NCBI GenBank assembly: GCA_017547845.1
Contig: JAFYNZ010000055.1
Span: 1 to 64,000, forward strand
Direction of reading: 5' to 3'
Length of the DNA stretch: 64,000 nucleotides
From: Muribaculaceae bacterium
Lineage (GTDB): Bacteria > Bacteroidota > Bacteroidia > Bacteroidales > Muribaculaceae
Both the position numbers and the translations under genes were made by a program. Below, in pieces: positions 36,849 to 46,082 of this stretch; within the stretch, counting starts at the first letter, position 1; every line of letters begins with the position of its first letter. The notes under the pieces were generated by a model, which saw only the letters and a list, made by a program, of their open reading frames with translations, did not search any database and was not told where the DNA came from.

Positions 36849-36905
36849 TTTTAGATATTCCTTCTCGAGGGCTGCAGAAATCTCCGGCGTCTCCTTCTGA
36901 GGAAT
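36849..36905 (-). ncRNA. Compact structured leader of the SMR exporter gene
   Basis: The transcript predicted from the promoter starts near 36902. An outer stem ATTCCT/AGGAAT pairs its first bases with the Shine-Dalgarno-like AGAAGGA 12 bases before the ATG. An inner stem CAGAA/TTCTG encloses GGAGACGCCGGAGAT. Hiding the ribosome site in the outer stem suggests a translational switch. Class unknown. Confidence 0.45.
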
Positions 36906-36908
36906 TAC

Positions 36909-36940
36909 AAAGTTAAGGAAAATTCCACTAATTCACAAAC
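36909..36940 (-). promoter_or_regulatory. Promoter of the SMR exporter gene
   Basis: Minus strand -33 TTTG (36940-36937), 20-bp spacer, -7 TAACTTTG (36916-36909). This fixes the leader length at ~55 bases. Confidence 0.75.
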
Positions 36941-37001
36941 TTGGTGGAGGCTTTAGATTTCGCTATCTCAATGAATAATTGCTAATGTAGTGATAATTTA
37001 G

Positions 37002-37009
37002 TAAATTTG
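37002..37009 (+). promoter_or_regulatory. -7 element of the porin gene
   Basis: TAAATTTG, 17 bases before ATG 37027. It would also serve the two downstream genes, which follow closely. Confidence 0.5.
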
Positions 37010-37026
37010 CCAAAAATATTTCGAGC

Positions 37027-38298
37027 ATGAAAAGATTGATAGTATCATTTATATTGTTGGTGATGGTCTCGATAGGGGCTATGGCATCGTCGCCTACCGA
37101 TAGCGTGTCGCGTGGCAATGTGAACGTAGTCATAGGTGGACAAGAGAATGAAGCCGATGTCGAGCGAGCATTCAAGGATAACGTGCCGAGAGACAAGTCT
37201 GTCGCCGGTATGCCTCATTTTGCTATTGTAGGTAAAAATAAGCGTTTCTATCTTGGTATCGGTGCTAATTTCAAGGCTTCCGGGTCGTTTGATTTTGGCG
37301 ATGATATGCCTTCAAGTATAGATTTTGTGCCGTCGGCTATCACCCCTTCCACTCCGGGCAATCGTGCGCAGACAAGGTTTTCGGCTCAAGCGTCGTCTAT
37401 CTATCTTAATTTCATCGCTATGCCCGACAATCCGAATAAGACAGGTCTTTTCTTTGCCGGTTATTTTAGGGGCGAAAACTACGGTTTCAAGATGCAGCAT
37501 TTCTATATAAAGTATAGGGGGCTGAAGTTTGGTTATACACATAGCGCATTCACCGACAACGATGCCGTTCCGTTTACTATCGACGAGCAGGGCGCGTCAG
37601 GTCAAGTCTCATTTAAGACTGTCAATCTGATGTGGACGCAGCCTTTGGGCAAGGGCTTTTCGGCGACACTCGGACTTGATGCTCCGTCAATCGATATGGC
37701 CGGCGATTCAGCGACATTTGTCTCTGTCAATCAGCGAGTTCCTGCAATCCCTTTATGGGTGCAATATAGCAATGATTTAGCCCACGTGCGACTGTCGGGC
37801 ATGATGCGTGTGTTGCAATATCGTGACATGATAGCGCAGTGCAATCGCAATCTTATGGGGTGGGGAGCTCAGTTGACGGCTTCTTGTCGACCATTGCCGC
37901 GTTTGAGCATTTATGCCGGTGCTGTCTATGGTCAAGGCATAGGCAATTATGTTCAGGATAGTAGCGGCTGGCAACTTGATGTGGTCGGTGATTCCGAGGA
38001 CCTATCGCAAGCCTACGCATTGCCGATATGGTCGTGTCATGCCGGATTGGAGTGGAATATTTCGGAAAAGCTGCAAGCCAATCTCTTGTACAGTCGGGTT
38101 AATTGTCTGTATGACAATCGTATGAGTGTAAGCGATGCGACATACAAGAGCGGTCAGTATGCGACAGCCAATCTACTCTACAAGGTGACTAATTTCGTCA
38201 AATTAGGCGTAGAGTATAATTGGGGTTCTCGCCAAAGTTATGGTCGTCAGATCGACCATGCGAATCGAGTGCAGTGTCTTTTCTCAGTTGAAATCTAA
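37027..38298 (+). CDS. DcaP-like outer-membrane porin
   Basis: 423 residues. Signal peptide at 1-20 (MKRLIVSFILLVMVSIGAMA). A periplasmic N-terminal stretch (VERAFKDNVPRDKSVAGMP) is followed by alternating amphipathic strands (FYLGIGANFKASGSFDFGD; YFRGENYGFKMQHFYIKYRG) and a last strand ending VQCLFSVEI, the usual outer-membrane barrel ending apart from its final Ile. The DcaP family forms trimeric channels for small anionic solutes. The substrate is unknown. The Ntn-hydrolase gene follows 10 bases later, so the pair may be functionally linked. Confidence 0.85.
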   Translation: MKRLIVSFILLVMVSIGAMASSPTDSVSRGNVNVVIGGQENEADVERAFKDNVPRDKSVAGMPHFAIVGKNKRFYLGIGANFKASGSFDFGDDMPSSIDFVPSAITPSTPGNRAQTRFSAQASSIYLNFIAMPDNPNKTGLFFAGYFRGENYGFKMQHFYIKYRGLKFGYTHSAFTDNDAVPFTIDEQGASGQVSFKTVNLMWTQPLGKGFSATLGLDAPSIDMAGDSATFVSVNQRVPAIPLWVQYSNDLAHVRLSGMMRVLQYRDMIAQCNRNLMGWGAQLTASCRPLPRLSIYAGAVYGQGIGNYVQDSSGWQLDVVGDSEDLSQAYALPIWSCHAGLEWNISEKLQANLLYSRVNCLYDNRMSVSDATYKSGQYATANLLYKVTNFVKLGVEYNWGSRQSYGRQIDHANRVQCLFSVEI

Positions 38299-38308
38299 AG
38301 CGTTACAT

Positions 38309-39472
38309 ATGAAAGGAATTTATTATAAGGTTTTGGCGGTCGTAGTGATATTTGCATTGTCGGTTTCGGCTGATGCGAGAGCTTGCACGGCTGCAATCAT
38401 AGGTGCAGATGCTACTCCGAATGGCCGACCATTGCTATGGAAGCATCGTGACACAAGCACCATCGACAACAAAGTGGAATATATCGCTACTAAAGATGGC
38501 GAGTATAGTTATGTCGCATTGTTTAATGCTGATGACCGCAAGTGTGAGCAGGCATGGATTGGTATGAACGAGGTCGGTTTTGCCGTTATGAATACAGCCT
38601 CCTACAACATTAAGGACGACAACGTGCCGCAGAAGAAGATGGACCGAGAAGGATATCTGATGACTATAGCCTTGAAGAGTTGTCGCACAGTCGACGATTT
38701 TGCCCAATTGTTGTCGACACTACCTCGTCCGATGGGAGTAGAAGCCAATTTTGGTGTCATCGACGTCGAAGGAAATGGTGCGTTTTTCGAAACAAATAAC
38801 GATTCCTATGTCAGATACAATCTTGATGAAGCTCCCGGACATGTGCTTATTCGCACCAACTACAGTCACAGTGGTCGCGAGAATGAAGGCTATGGATTTG
38901 TGCGCGAAGCCAACGCTGAGCATCTGTTGCAACCCTATATCGTGACTCGCTCCGTAACTGCTGAAGTGTTGACAGAGGTGGTGTCCAGAAGTTTCTACCA
39001 CGATTTGAAGAAAAAAGATATGTCGCTTAGCGGTGATAAATGGGTGATAGACCAGGATTTTATCCCACGCTACAAATCTACGGCTTCTGTCGTAATCGAG
39101 GGCGTTGTCCCTGTCGCAGATGCTACGGAATTGCCGACTGACTATATCACCGAGCAATATATTATGTGGACGGGAATCGGTTATCCTCCTTGCTCGGAAA
39201 TATTGCCGGTGTGGTGCGCAGAAGGTGGTGTGCCGGAATGTCTTAGAGGGGTAGGGGTGAATGGTCACTCTCCGCTCGGTGATGAGGTGAAGGCTCGTCG
39301 CAACGATGTGTTCTCTCTGAAGAAGGGCAATGGCAACAAGTATATCGACATGACAAAGCTATTCAATGCCGATGGCACAGGCTATGTGCAACGACTCACT
39401 ATTCTCAATCGTCAGACATATGAGAAGACTCGTCGTCTGCGTGATTCTAAAACGTTGAATGTCAATGAGTAG
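38309..39472 (+). CDS. Secreted Ntn-hydrolase, C45/choloylglycine-hydrolase-like
   Basis: 387 residues from ATG 38309; the longer frame from 38240 runs through the porin end. The signal peptide is predicted to end ADARA, leaving Cys26 as first residue of the mature protein (CTAAIIGADATPNGRPLLWK). An N-terminal Cys followed by GRPLLWKHRDT is the catalytic signature of linear-amide C-N hydrolases (bile-salt hydrolase, penicillin V acylase, acyltransferase C45). Likely periplasmic amidase; the substrate is open. Confidence 0.82.
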   Translation: MKGIYYKVLAVVVIFALSVSADARACTAAIIGADATPNGRPLLWKHRDTSTIDNKVEYIATKDGEYSYVALFNADDRKCEQAWIGMNEVGFAVMNTASYNIKDDNVPQKKMDREGYLMTIALKSCRTVDDFAQLLSTLPRPMGVEANFGVIDVEGNGAFFETNNDSYVRYNLDEAPGHVLIRTNYSHSGRENEGYGFVREANAEHLLQPYIVTRSVTAEVLTEVVSRSFYHDLKKKDMSLSGDKWVIDQDFIPRYKSTASVVIEGVVPVADATELPTDYITEQYIMWTGIGYPPCSEILPVWCAEGGVPECLRGVGVNGHSPLGDEVKARRNDVFSLKKGNGNKYIDMTKLFNADGTGYVQRLTILNRQTYEKTRRLRDSKTLNVNE

Positions 39473-40097
39473 TGTGATCAGTTCGTCTCGATTTAAAATG
39501 TCGCACGCCACGATGATGATTCATCTGGTGCGTATAGTGGCAGGGAAATGGTTGCCGATTCCATTAGCCATTTTCATCACATCGATAGCCTTGGCATTCT
39601 TGATTGACTTGCGATATGTGATAGTCGCAATGATAGTGCTATTGATATTAGTGCCTATGATGATGGCATTTCTCTACATCTACTATGGTCTTGCACCCGG
39701 TTGTTGGCAGAATATCATAGAAAAAGAGCTTGAGATAGTCGACGATGGCATCAATGTCAAGATGTATATCTACCCCAAGAAAGACAAAATAGATGAGCAA
39801 GACTCCAAACAGATTGTTGATAAATGGGCTGATTTTGATAAGGAAGAAGATACTGAGTCGACAGAGGAGGCAGAAGACTCTATTGCTGAGGAGTCTATGC
39901 CCGAACCCGATGCCGAGGTATTGCATCGCAACCGACTTATCAGATGGAATGAGATAAAGCAGATGAAAGTATCGTCCGACCGCATATTTCTCTTGCTCAC
40001 GGATCGCCCACTCGGTTTCTTGCACATACCCATATCATCGCTCTCGGACGCCACTGCTTTCATTCAAGTCCTGAAATCTCGCATCAGCGTAAAATAG
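39459..40097 (+). CDS. Membrane protein of unknown function
   Basis: 212 residues starting 14 bases inside the end of the previous gene. Two membrane helices (~33-53 and 57-79) are followed by a cytoplasmic domain with a long acidic stretch (~120-148, DKEEDTESTEEAEDSI) and a final beta-rich segment (RWNEIKQMKVSSDRIFLLLT). The layout resembles YcxB-like proteins with a PH-like C-terminus, but I cannot confirm the family. Probably the last gene of the porin transcript. Confidence 0.7.
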   Translation: MSMSSVISSSRFKMSHATMMIHLVRIVAGKWLPIPLAIFITSIALAFLIDLRYVIVAMIVLLILVPMMMAFLYIYYGLAPGCWQNIIEKELEIVDDGINVKMYIYPKKDKIDEQDSKQIVDKWADFDKEEDTESTEEAEDSIAEESMPEPDAEVLHRNRLIRWNEIKQMKVSSDRIFLLLTDRPLGFLHIPISSLSDATAFIQVLKSRISVK

Positions 40098-40196
40098 TAT
40101 CACTGACACAAACGAAAATCTTATTGATCTGTGTATCAGATAGTTTGCCAATGCTCTGCTTGTCAAAAACCGATACGGTAGAAAGAGAGATGGAGT

Positions 40197-40505
40197 TTAT
40201 CGATTGAGCAAGTGGCGAATGGCAGCGATAGGGTCGTAGATGAGCATACGTGGCCCTGCCCAACGCATTATGGCACGGATACGTTCACGATGGTGGGGCG
40301 CATAGCAGTGGATGGGACATTTCTTGCAAGCTGTCTTTTTCTCACCAAATTTGCAGTAGTCAAGTCGACGACATGCGTATTCAGCAAGGTCGATGTATTC
40401 TTGAGGAATGTGATCAAGGTGCAAGTTGTGACGACAGTAGAGCTCAATCATCTTTCTGACCACCTTCTTTTCACGCTCTATACGGGGCTTAATCGGTGTG
40501 TCCAT
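40197..40505 (-). CDS. ygbA: YgbA-like nitrous-oxide-stimulated promoter family protein
   Basis: 102 residues from ATG 40505; the longer frame to 40637 overlaps the AlkD-like gene and lacks support. The sequence ERKVVRKMIELYCRHNL-like opening, then YCKFGEKKTACKKCPIHCYA with four Cys for metal binding, and MRWAGPRMLIYDPIAAIRHL, matches this short family (Escherichia coli YgbA), tied to recovery from nitrosative stress. It ends the AlkD-like transcript, 14 bases downstream. Confidence 0.88.
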   Translation of the reverse strand: MDTPIKPRIEREKKVVRKMIELYCRHNLHLDHIPQEYIDLAEYACRRLDYCKFGEKKTACKKCPIHCYAPHHRERIRAIMRWAGPRMLIYDPIAAIRHLLNR

Positions 40506-40519
40506 AACGTAAATCGTTG

Positions 40520-40945
40520 TTATGAGATGTGACGAAGCAACATTTGTGAGCAATAGTGTTGCAACGGTGCCTCGGCATCTTTGTAGTGGTCGACTATCTG
40601 CTGCGCAAAGTCGAGTCGCTTGAGGAGTCGGAAGCATAGCATATCAGCCTCTTCGTTGGTCATAAGGTCGTCGACAAGTGAGCAAGCATACTCGAAGGTT
40701 ATCTCCTGCGGAGGGAAGATGTAAGCAGCAAGCAGTCGTGACTCGCGCACTCCTTTGTCGGCCCATAATGCTTGTGCCAGTTCGATAGACTGTTGGTAGC
40801 GTCGTGACACTTCTGCCAATTGAGGCACGTTCAGACCGAATATGATGCGATAGCATGTCATGCCGGCGCTGCGAAGAGTGTCGGCTACGATGCCATTGCG
40901 ATATGTCATGAAATAGTGTTTTATCTCTTTGATTGTCTCTGTCAT
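40520..40945 (-). CDS. AlkD-like DNA alkylation repair protein, short form
   Basis: 141 residues from ATG 40945. Helical HEAT-like pattern with GLNVPQLAEVSRRY, ALWADKGVRESRLLAAYIFP and ADMLCFRLLKRLDFA. These match the first part of AlkD-type glycosylases that excise bulky or charged alkylated bases. Full AlkD is around 230 residues, so this is a short version; whether it is catalytic is unclear. It is followed by ygbA on the same strand. Confidence 0.65.
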   Translation of the reverse strand: MTETIKEIKHYFMTYRNGIVADTLRSAGMTCYRIIFGLNVPQLAEVSRRYQQSIELAQALWADKGVRESRLLAAYIFPPQEITFEYACSLVDDLMTNEEADMLCFRLLKRLDFAQQIVDHYKDAEAPLQHYCSQMLLRHIS

Positions 40946-41005
40946 TGCCTTTTTTTGATTGATGGTTATCGAGCACGAAGTTAACACTTTTTGTTGATAA
41001 AAACA

Positions 41006-41036
41006 AGTCGCCACTTCTCTGAACGAGATAGCGACT
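41006..41036 (-). terminator. Terminator of the efflux/two-component operon
   Basis: AGTCGC...GCGACT stem with inner TCTC/GAGA pairing, then TTGTTTTT on the minus strand, 17 bases after the LytTR gene stop at 41053. Confidence 0.65.
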
Positions 41037-41052
41037 ATATAAACCCTACCAA

Positions 41053-41784
41053 TTATTGCTCTGTTGTTCCTGATGCCATGTGGCGATGGATGTAATCGTT
41101 GTATTGCTGTCGGTGACTATCGGAAATAGGAATGTAAGTCTTTCCAAAAACAATGCGATTACGCTCTATGATGCGTATTTTAGACGTATTGACAATGAAT
41201 GAACGATGCACTCTGATAAAACGATATGCAGGCAAAATGCTTTCTAAGGACTTGAGATTTATCAGTGACGAGATTGGTTCTTGGTTGGAGTCAAGATAAA
41301 TTCGGATATAGTCCTTCTGACCCTCGATATATAGAATATCGTTGATATTAATTTGTACGAGTTTATAGCCACTTTTAACTATGATGCAATCCATATCGTT
41401 TGAGCCTCGCTCTATGTAGGCACGATTCATGGAGTGCCACTGAGCGGCTTTGTTGGCAGCTTTAAAAAACTCTTGATAGTCAACAGGTTTAAGCAAATAG
41501 TCAATGGCATTGACTTTATATCCTTTAAGGGCATACTGTTCATAAGCTGTAACAAATACTATGCGACACGACGGTGGCACGATTTCAGCAAATTCTATAC
41601 CATTGATACATGGCATATTAATATCGAGAAACAAGAGGTCTATTTCTCCAGCTATAATGGTCTTAACTGCCTCTGTGCCGGACTCAAAAGAGCCTACAAG
41701 TTGTAGGAAAGGAGTTTTATGTACATATCCTTCAAGCAATTCTCTGGCAAGTGGTTCGTCATCTATAATGCAACATTTAATCAT
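41053..41784 (-). CDS. LytTR response regulator
   Basis: 243 residues. Receiver domain ~1-120 with acidic pair IIDDEPLA, phosphoacceptor Asp in LLFLDINMPCINGIEF and Lys in LLKPVDY. LytTR DNA-binding domain ~140-235 (ILYIEGQKDYIRIYL, FIRVHRSFIVN). Its kinase is encoded 18 bases upstream. Last gene of the TolC-MacA-MacB operon, so it probably autoregulates the efflux system. Confidence 0.92.
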   Translation of the reverse strand: MIKCCIIDDEPLARELLEGYVHKTPFLQLVGSFESGTEAVKTIIAGEIDLLFLDINMPCINGIEFAEIVPPSCRIVFVTAYEQYALKGYKVNAIDYLLKPVDYQEFFKAANKAAQWHSMNRAYIERGSNDMDCIIVKSGYKLVQININDILYIEGQKDYIRIYLDSNQEPISSLINLKSLESILPAYRFIRVHRSFIVNTSKIRIIERNRIVFGKTYIPISDSHRQQYNDYIHRHMASGTTEQ

Positions 41785-41802
41785 TGTTTGTATATGTTCT
41801 AA

Positions 41803-42918
41803 TTATTTATTAAGCAAAATTTTAAGTGTCACTTTGTAGACATTGTTGTCGGAGTCTATCGACAAGGAATGTCGGTCAGGATATATCATATTGAGTTGTT
41901 GCCTGACATTTTGTAGTCCGATGCCCTTATCGTCTTTGTCTTCGTTTGAAGTGTCTGAAAACGAGTTGGCCACTTCGCATATAACCTCATCATCTTTCAT
42001 ATATATATGTATTGATATAAATGCGTTTGCGCCTGCTTTGATACTATGTTTAAACGCATTTTCAATAAAAGTTAGGAATAGCAAAGGTGCTATTTGATGG
42101 TCATCAACGAAATTTGTATTTATGTCGACAGTTAAATTGAACGACTTGCTTAGACGCAGTTTCATCAGTTCGATATAGTCTATGATAAAACTCATCTCGC
42201 GCTTCAAAGGGACAGTAGCAGACGATGTCTCATAAATCATATATCTCAGCATTGTACTAAGGTCGTGTACAGCCTTTTGTGCCCGTTCCGGTGATATAGA
42301 TATGAGGGAATAGATGTTGTTAAGTGTATTAAATAAGAAGTGAGGGTTAAGCTGTGCTTTCAGTCCCATTAATTCTATTTTTCGACGCTCTGCACTTATC
42401 TCGATTTCGCGACGACGTGTCTCTTGGTTATAATAAGTCATGCGAATAGAGACTGCGATTGCAACAGATAATATAAACATAGTAACCTCGCGAATGACAA
42501 ATTGCAGTTTGAAAAATCCGGGGTTGAAAATATGTTCCGGTGCACCAAAATGAGGTGGACGATTAGGGCGATTTTCAAATGGCATTCCCTCTGTAAAAAG
42601 TCGTGGAACGATTTCAAAACACAGAAGCAACAACAAAAGCAATAACAAGTTGCACCCGATAAAGCCCAATGTTTGGCGTCTATTAATCAACATCCATTTA
42701 GTGAGAAAAATGTAGTTGAATAGGAACGAAATAGTCCATAGTAGTGGTTGGACAAATGTGCCAAAGCGCAGGTCAACACTTTTATTTTGAGACCACGAGA
42801 ACTCAAATACACGTAATATATCGGGCAAGAAGAAAAGTAATCCGATAAACGAGCATATTGTCATGTCGCGCAAAAGAACATCACGCTTTTCAATAATCTG
42901 ATATAGTCGATTACTCAT
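41803..42918 (-). CDS. LytS-type sensor histidine kinase
   Basis: 371 residues from ATG 42918, which overlaps the permease stop by 8 bases. Four or five membrane helices cover ~15-165. The His-kinase domain carries LKAQLNPHFLFNTLNNIYS with the phosphorylated His, then the ATP-binding GIGLQNVRQQLNM region. Pairs with the LytTR regulator downstream. The signal is unknown, perhaps the compound exported by the operon. Confidence 0.9.
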   Translation of the reverse strand: MSNRLYQIIEKRDVLLRDMTICSFIGLLFFLPDILRVFEFSWSQNKSVDLRFGTFVQPLLWTISFLFNYIFLTKWMLINRRQTLGFIGCNLLLLLLLLLCFEIVPRLFTEGMPFENRPNRPPHFGAPEHIFNPGFFKLQFVIREVTMFILSVAIAVSIRMTYYNQETRRREIEISAERRKIELMGLKAQLNPHFLFNTLNNIYSLISISPERAQKAVHDLSTMLRYMIYETSSATVPLKREMSFIIDYIELMKLRLSKSFNLTVDINTNFVDDHQIAPLLFLTFIENAFKHSIKAGANAFISIHIYMKDDEVICEVANSFSDTSNEDKDDKGIGLQNVRQQLNMIYPDRHSLSIDSDNNVYKVTLKILLNK

Positions 42919-44131
42919 ATCTGATAGCTTCAATAGGATCAAGTTTAGAGGCTTTGGCTGCCGGATAGAATCCAAACAATATGCCTATGAATGTGCAGAC
43001 AGCAAACGACAATATCACTGAGAACGCATCAATGCGCACCGGCCAGTTGGCAATAGCCGACACAGCCCAAGTGGCAAGTCCACCCAATGTGATGCCTAAC
43101 AAACCTCCAGTCACACTGATTATTATGGCCTCGATAAGAAACTGCATCATGATATCACGTCCCTTTGCCCCTATACTCATGCGTAGTCCGATTTCGCGTG
43201 TGCGCTCTGTGACCGAAACAATCATGATATTCATGATGCCTATACCACCGACCAATAGCGAGATACCTGCCACCGCTGCCAATAGCAGAGTCATCATTGA
43301 AGATGTTGCTGAAATCATGTCGCTCAACTCTTGCATAGAAAGCACCTGAAAGTCATCTGCGTCAGTCGCTCTGAGTTTGTGGCTTGAACGTAAGATTTCC
43401 GACACCTCCTCCATAGCCGCCATTGATTGCTCTTCGCTGATGGCTGATGCGTTGATACCTTGAAGATAGTCAATGGCAAGAATACGCTTCATAACAGTCG
43501 TATATGGTACAAGAGCCAGGTCGTCTTGGTCTTGCCCCATAGTGTTATAACCTTTGGGCTCAAGTACGCCTATCACTGTCATCGGAATTTTACCAAATCT
43601 GACCACACATCCGATTGGACTTTCTCCATTAGGAAACAGATTATCGACAAGCGTCTTACCGAGCACACACACTTTAGCTGCCGACTTCACATCTTGCTCC
43701 GTAAACATCTGTCCATCGCTAATGTGTCGTTGACGTATGTCGAGATATTCGGAGTTGACCCCTTGCACTTGCGATGGATAATTGTTATTGCCGTTTATCC
43801 ATTGACCTTGCGAAGAGACCGATGGAGTAATATATGACAAAAGTTTGGCATTTTCTTTGAGGACTTCATAATCTGATGGTTTAAGGCTTTGCATGTCATC
43901 TTTGCTTTGACGCACACCACCGCGCTGTTCGCTACCCGGCATAATCATAATCATATTCGATCCCATTTCTGAGATTTGCGATTTAATGCTCGCTTTCGAA
44001 CCTTCGCCGATGGCAAGCATTGTAATCACAGCACCCACGCCAATAATTACACCGAGCATTGTCAAAAAACAACGCATCTTATTGTTGTTCAATGCCTTAA
44101 AGGCTATCTTAAGTAAATTAATTATGTTCAT
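42911..44131 (-). CDS. MacB-type ABC transporter permease
   Basis: 406 residues. N-terminal membrane helix (GVIIGVGAVITMLAIGEGS), a large periplasmic domain (~45-280) and three C-terminal helices of the FtsX domain (GGIGIMNIMIVSVTERTREI, then the last helix to DPIEAIRYE). The ATP-binding subunit is separate, directly upstream by 12 bases. Acts with the MacA-like adaptor and TolC-like channel for tripartite efflux. Confidence 0.92.
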   Translation of the reverse strand: MNIINLLKIAFKALNNNKMRCFLTMLGVIIGVGAVITMLAIGEGSKASIKSQISEMGSNMIMIMPGSEQRGGVRQSKDDMQSLKPSDYEVLKENAKLLSYITPSVSSQGQWINGNNNYPSQVQGVNSEYLDIRQRHISDGQMFTEQDVKSAAKVCVLGKTLVDNLFPNGESPIGCVVRFGKIPMTVIGVLEPKGYNTMGQDQDDLALVPYTTVMKRILAIDYLQGINASAISEEQSMAAMEEVSEILRSSHKLRATDADDFQVLSMQELSDMISATSSMMTLLLAAVAGISLLVGGIGIMNIMIVSVTERTREIGLRMSIGAKGRDIMMQFLIEAIIISVTGGLLGITLGGLATWAVSAIANWPVRIDAFSVILSFAVCTFIGILFGFYPAAKASKLDPIEAIRYE

Positions 44132-44143
44132 CTCAAAGTGTAT

Positions 44144-44887
44144 TTAATCATTTTCCTCAGGTAGAGACTCATAGACCTCTTGTGCAGAGCGAATGGAGTC
44201 ATTATATGTATCGCTCACAATTTTACCATCTCTTAGGACAATGTTTCTTGATGAGTATTGTGCTATCTCAGGGTTGTGGGTTACAAAAATGATAGTTCTG
44301 CCGGCACGATGAAGTTTTTGAAATAGTGTTAAGATCGAGAACGATGTGCGAGTGTCAAGATTACCGGTAGCTTCATCGGCAAGGATAATAACAGGGTCGT
44401 TAACCAATGCTCGTGCAATAGCTACTCGTTGTTGCTGACCACCCGACATCTGATTGCTTTTGTGCATCATTCTATCGCCCAATCCAACTGCTTCAAGTGC
44501 CTCTTTAGCTCGAGAAAGACGTTCTTTGGCAGAGATTGAAGAATTGTAGAGTAAGGGTAACTCTACATTTTCTATTGCTGTTGTTTTGGGTAGCAGATTA
44601 TAGTTTTGGAAGATGAAGCCTATTTTGCGATTGCGCAAACGTGCTCGCTCATTCTTTCCCATACTCTTCACATCGACACCATCGAGAAAATAGCCTCCTG
44701 AAGTAGGTGTGTCAAGACATCCGATAGTGTTGAGAAGTGTGGATTTACCGGAACCTGACGAACCCATAATAGTAACAAACTCCCCCTCACAAATGCTGAA
44801 CGTGACACCTCGCAATGCTTTGACTACCTCGCTTCCGACCTTGAAATTACGTCGTAGGTTTTCGATTTTTATTATCTCCTTAGCCAT
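44144..44887 (-). CDS. MacB/LolD-type ABC transporter ATP-binding protein
   Basis: 247 residues. Walker [10 protein letters not shown], signature [15 protein letters not shown], Walker [14 protein letters not shown] and the switch His in FVTHNP. It energises the MacB-type permease downstream. Sits 6 bases after the adaptor gene. Confidence 0.95.
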   Translation of the reverse strand: MAKEIIKIENLRRNFKVGSEVVKALRGVTFSICEGEFVTIMGSSGSGKSTLLNTIGCLDTPTSGGYFLDGVDVKSMGKNERARLRNRKIGFIFQNYNLLPKTTAIENVELPLLYNSSISAKERLSRAKEALEAVGLGDRMMHKSNQMSGGQQQRVAIARALVNDPVIILADEATGNLDTRTSFSILTLFQKLHRAGRTIIFVTHNPEIAQYSSRNIVLRDGKIVSDTYNDSIRSAQEVYESLPEEND

Positions 44888-44893
44888 GATTGG

Positions 44894-46063
44894 TTATTTT
44901 TTCTTCTTGGATGAACCAGGAGGTTTCGGCAAGAATGGATTTTCTTCTTGAGGAGCGCCATTAGGCATCATCTCTTCTTTATAGCCTGTGGCTACGATGT
45001 CACCGGGTTTAATACCGGAAAGAATCTGTTGATAGACTCCATTTGACACACCGGTTTCTATCTCGGTCTGCACCAATTCGTTGCTTCTCACAACCCATAC
45101 GTATTTATTTTTATCACTATTACCTGAGGCAAGAGGTTTAGGTTTTGGAAGTCCAAGTTCTTCAGGGTATTCTTGTGGTTCGAATTTGAATGCTTTCATT
45201 GGTAAAGCAGTCACATCTTTAAGTTCCATTGTGTAGATGGTGAGATTGGCTGTCATGCCCGGAATCAACTTCAAATCAGGGTTGGAGGCTGCCACTATTA
45301 CTTCGTAGGTCACAACGTTGGACTCTGTCTTAGGATTAAGGCGTACTTGCGACACTTGACCATCAAATACATCTTCTGGATAAGCATCGACAGTGAATGT
45401 CACACGTTGACCGAGCTTTACCTTGCCTATGTCTGCTTCATCGACGTTGCCCACCACTTGCATATTCTCAAGATCAGCAATCACAAACATGTTTGCTACA
45501 TTCATGCTTGAAACCACAGTTTGGCCTATTTCTACCTCGCGTGAAATGATGATGCCATCAATCGGAGAATATATTTCAGCATAGTTGAGGTTTTTAGCAG
45601 CGCGTACTCTGTCAGCCTTACTCTTTTCATAGGCGTTTTTAGCCACCTTATATTCCTTTTCTGATGTCTGAAATTCGTAATCGGAAATTAATTTTTCAGC
45701 ATGCAATGCTTTGTCACGCTCATAATTGCGTAGGGCATATTCATAGGAAGCCTTTGCCGATTCCATACTTGCTGTTGCAGACGTAAGGTCGCTTTGCAAT
45801 GTGGTTTTCTCTATTTCGGCGAGGAGTTGTCCCTTCTTGACATTGTCATTGAAATCAGCATAAAGTTTATCAACGATACCTGTCACTTGTGTGCCGACAT
45901 CGACTTGTGTGACCGACTCCATTGTACCTGTGGCAGTCACAATCTCACTGATAGTTGTGGTTTCAACCTTACAGGTCTCCAACTTTACGTTTGCGACCTT
46001 TTTACAGCTTGTCATTGCAACGATAGCAATGAGAGCAAGTAGTAAGTTCTGTTTAATCTTCAT
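44894..46063 (-). CDS. MacA-like periplasmic adaptor lipoprotein
   Basis: 389 residues from ATG 46063. Signal MKIKQNLLLALIAIVAMTSC with lipobox Cys20. Barrel-sandwich hybrid halves (GTQVTGIVDKLYADFNDNVK; IYSPIDGIIISREVEIGQTV) flank a coiled-coil hairpin (~105-165). A beta-barrel and membrane-proximal domain follow, with a basic KKKK tail. Couples the ABC permease to the TolC-like channel. Confidence 0.92.
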   Translation of the reverse strand: MKIKQNLLLALIAIVAMTSCKKVANVKLETCKVETTTISEIVTATGTMESVTQVDVGTQVTGIVDKLYADFNDNVKKGQLLAEIEKTTLQSDLTSATASMESAKASYEYALRNYERDKALHAEKLISDYEFQTSEKEYKVAKNAYEKSKADRVRAAKNLNYAEIYSPIDGIIISREVEIGQTVVSSMNVANMFVIADLENMQVVGNVDEADIGKVKLGQRVTFTVDAYPEDVFDGQVSQVRLNPKTESNVVTYEVIVAASNPDLKLIPGMTANLTIYTMELKDVTALPMKAFKFEPQEYPEELGLPKPKPLASGNSDKNKYVWVVRSNELVQTEIETGVSNGVYQQILSGIKPGDIVATGYKEEMMPNGAPQEENPFLPKPPGSSKKKK

Positions 46064-46082
46064 ATAGTAATAACATTTATTT

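Noticed and set aside
36849..36905. Assignment of the SMR leader to a known guanidine riboswitch
   Set aside because: It lacks the twin ACGR loops of guanidine-II and the motifs I remember for guanidine-I and -III, so no class was given.
40506..40637. N-terminal extension of the YgbA-like protein
   Set aside because: Overlaps the upstream gene by more than 100 bases and is unlike the family start.
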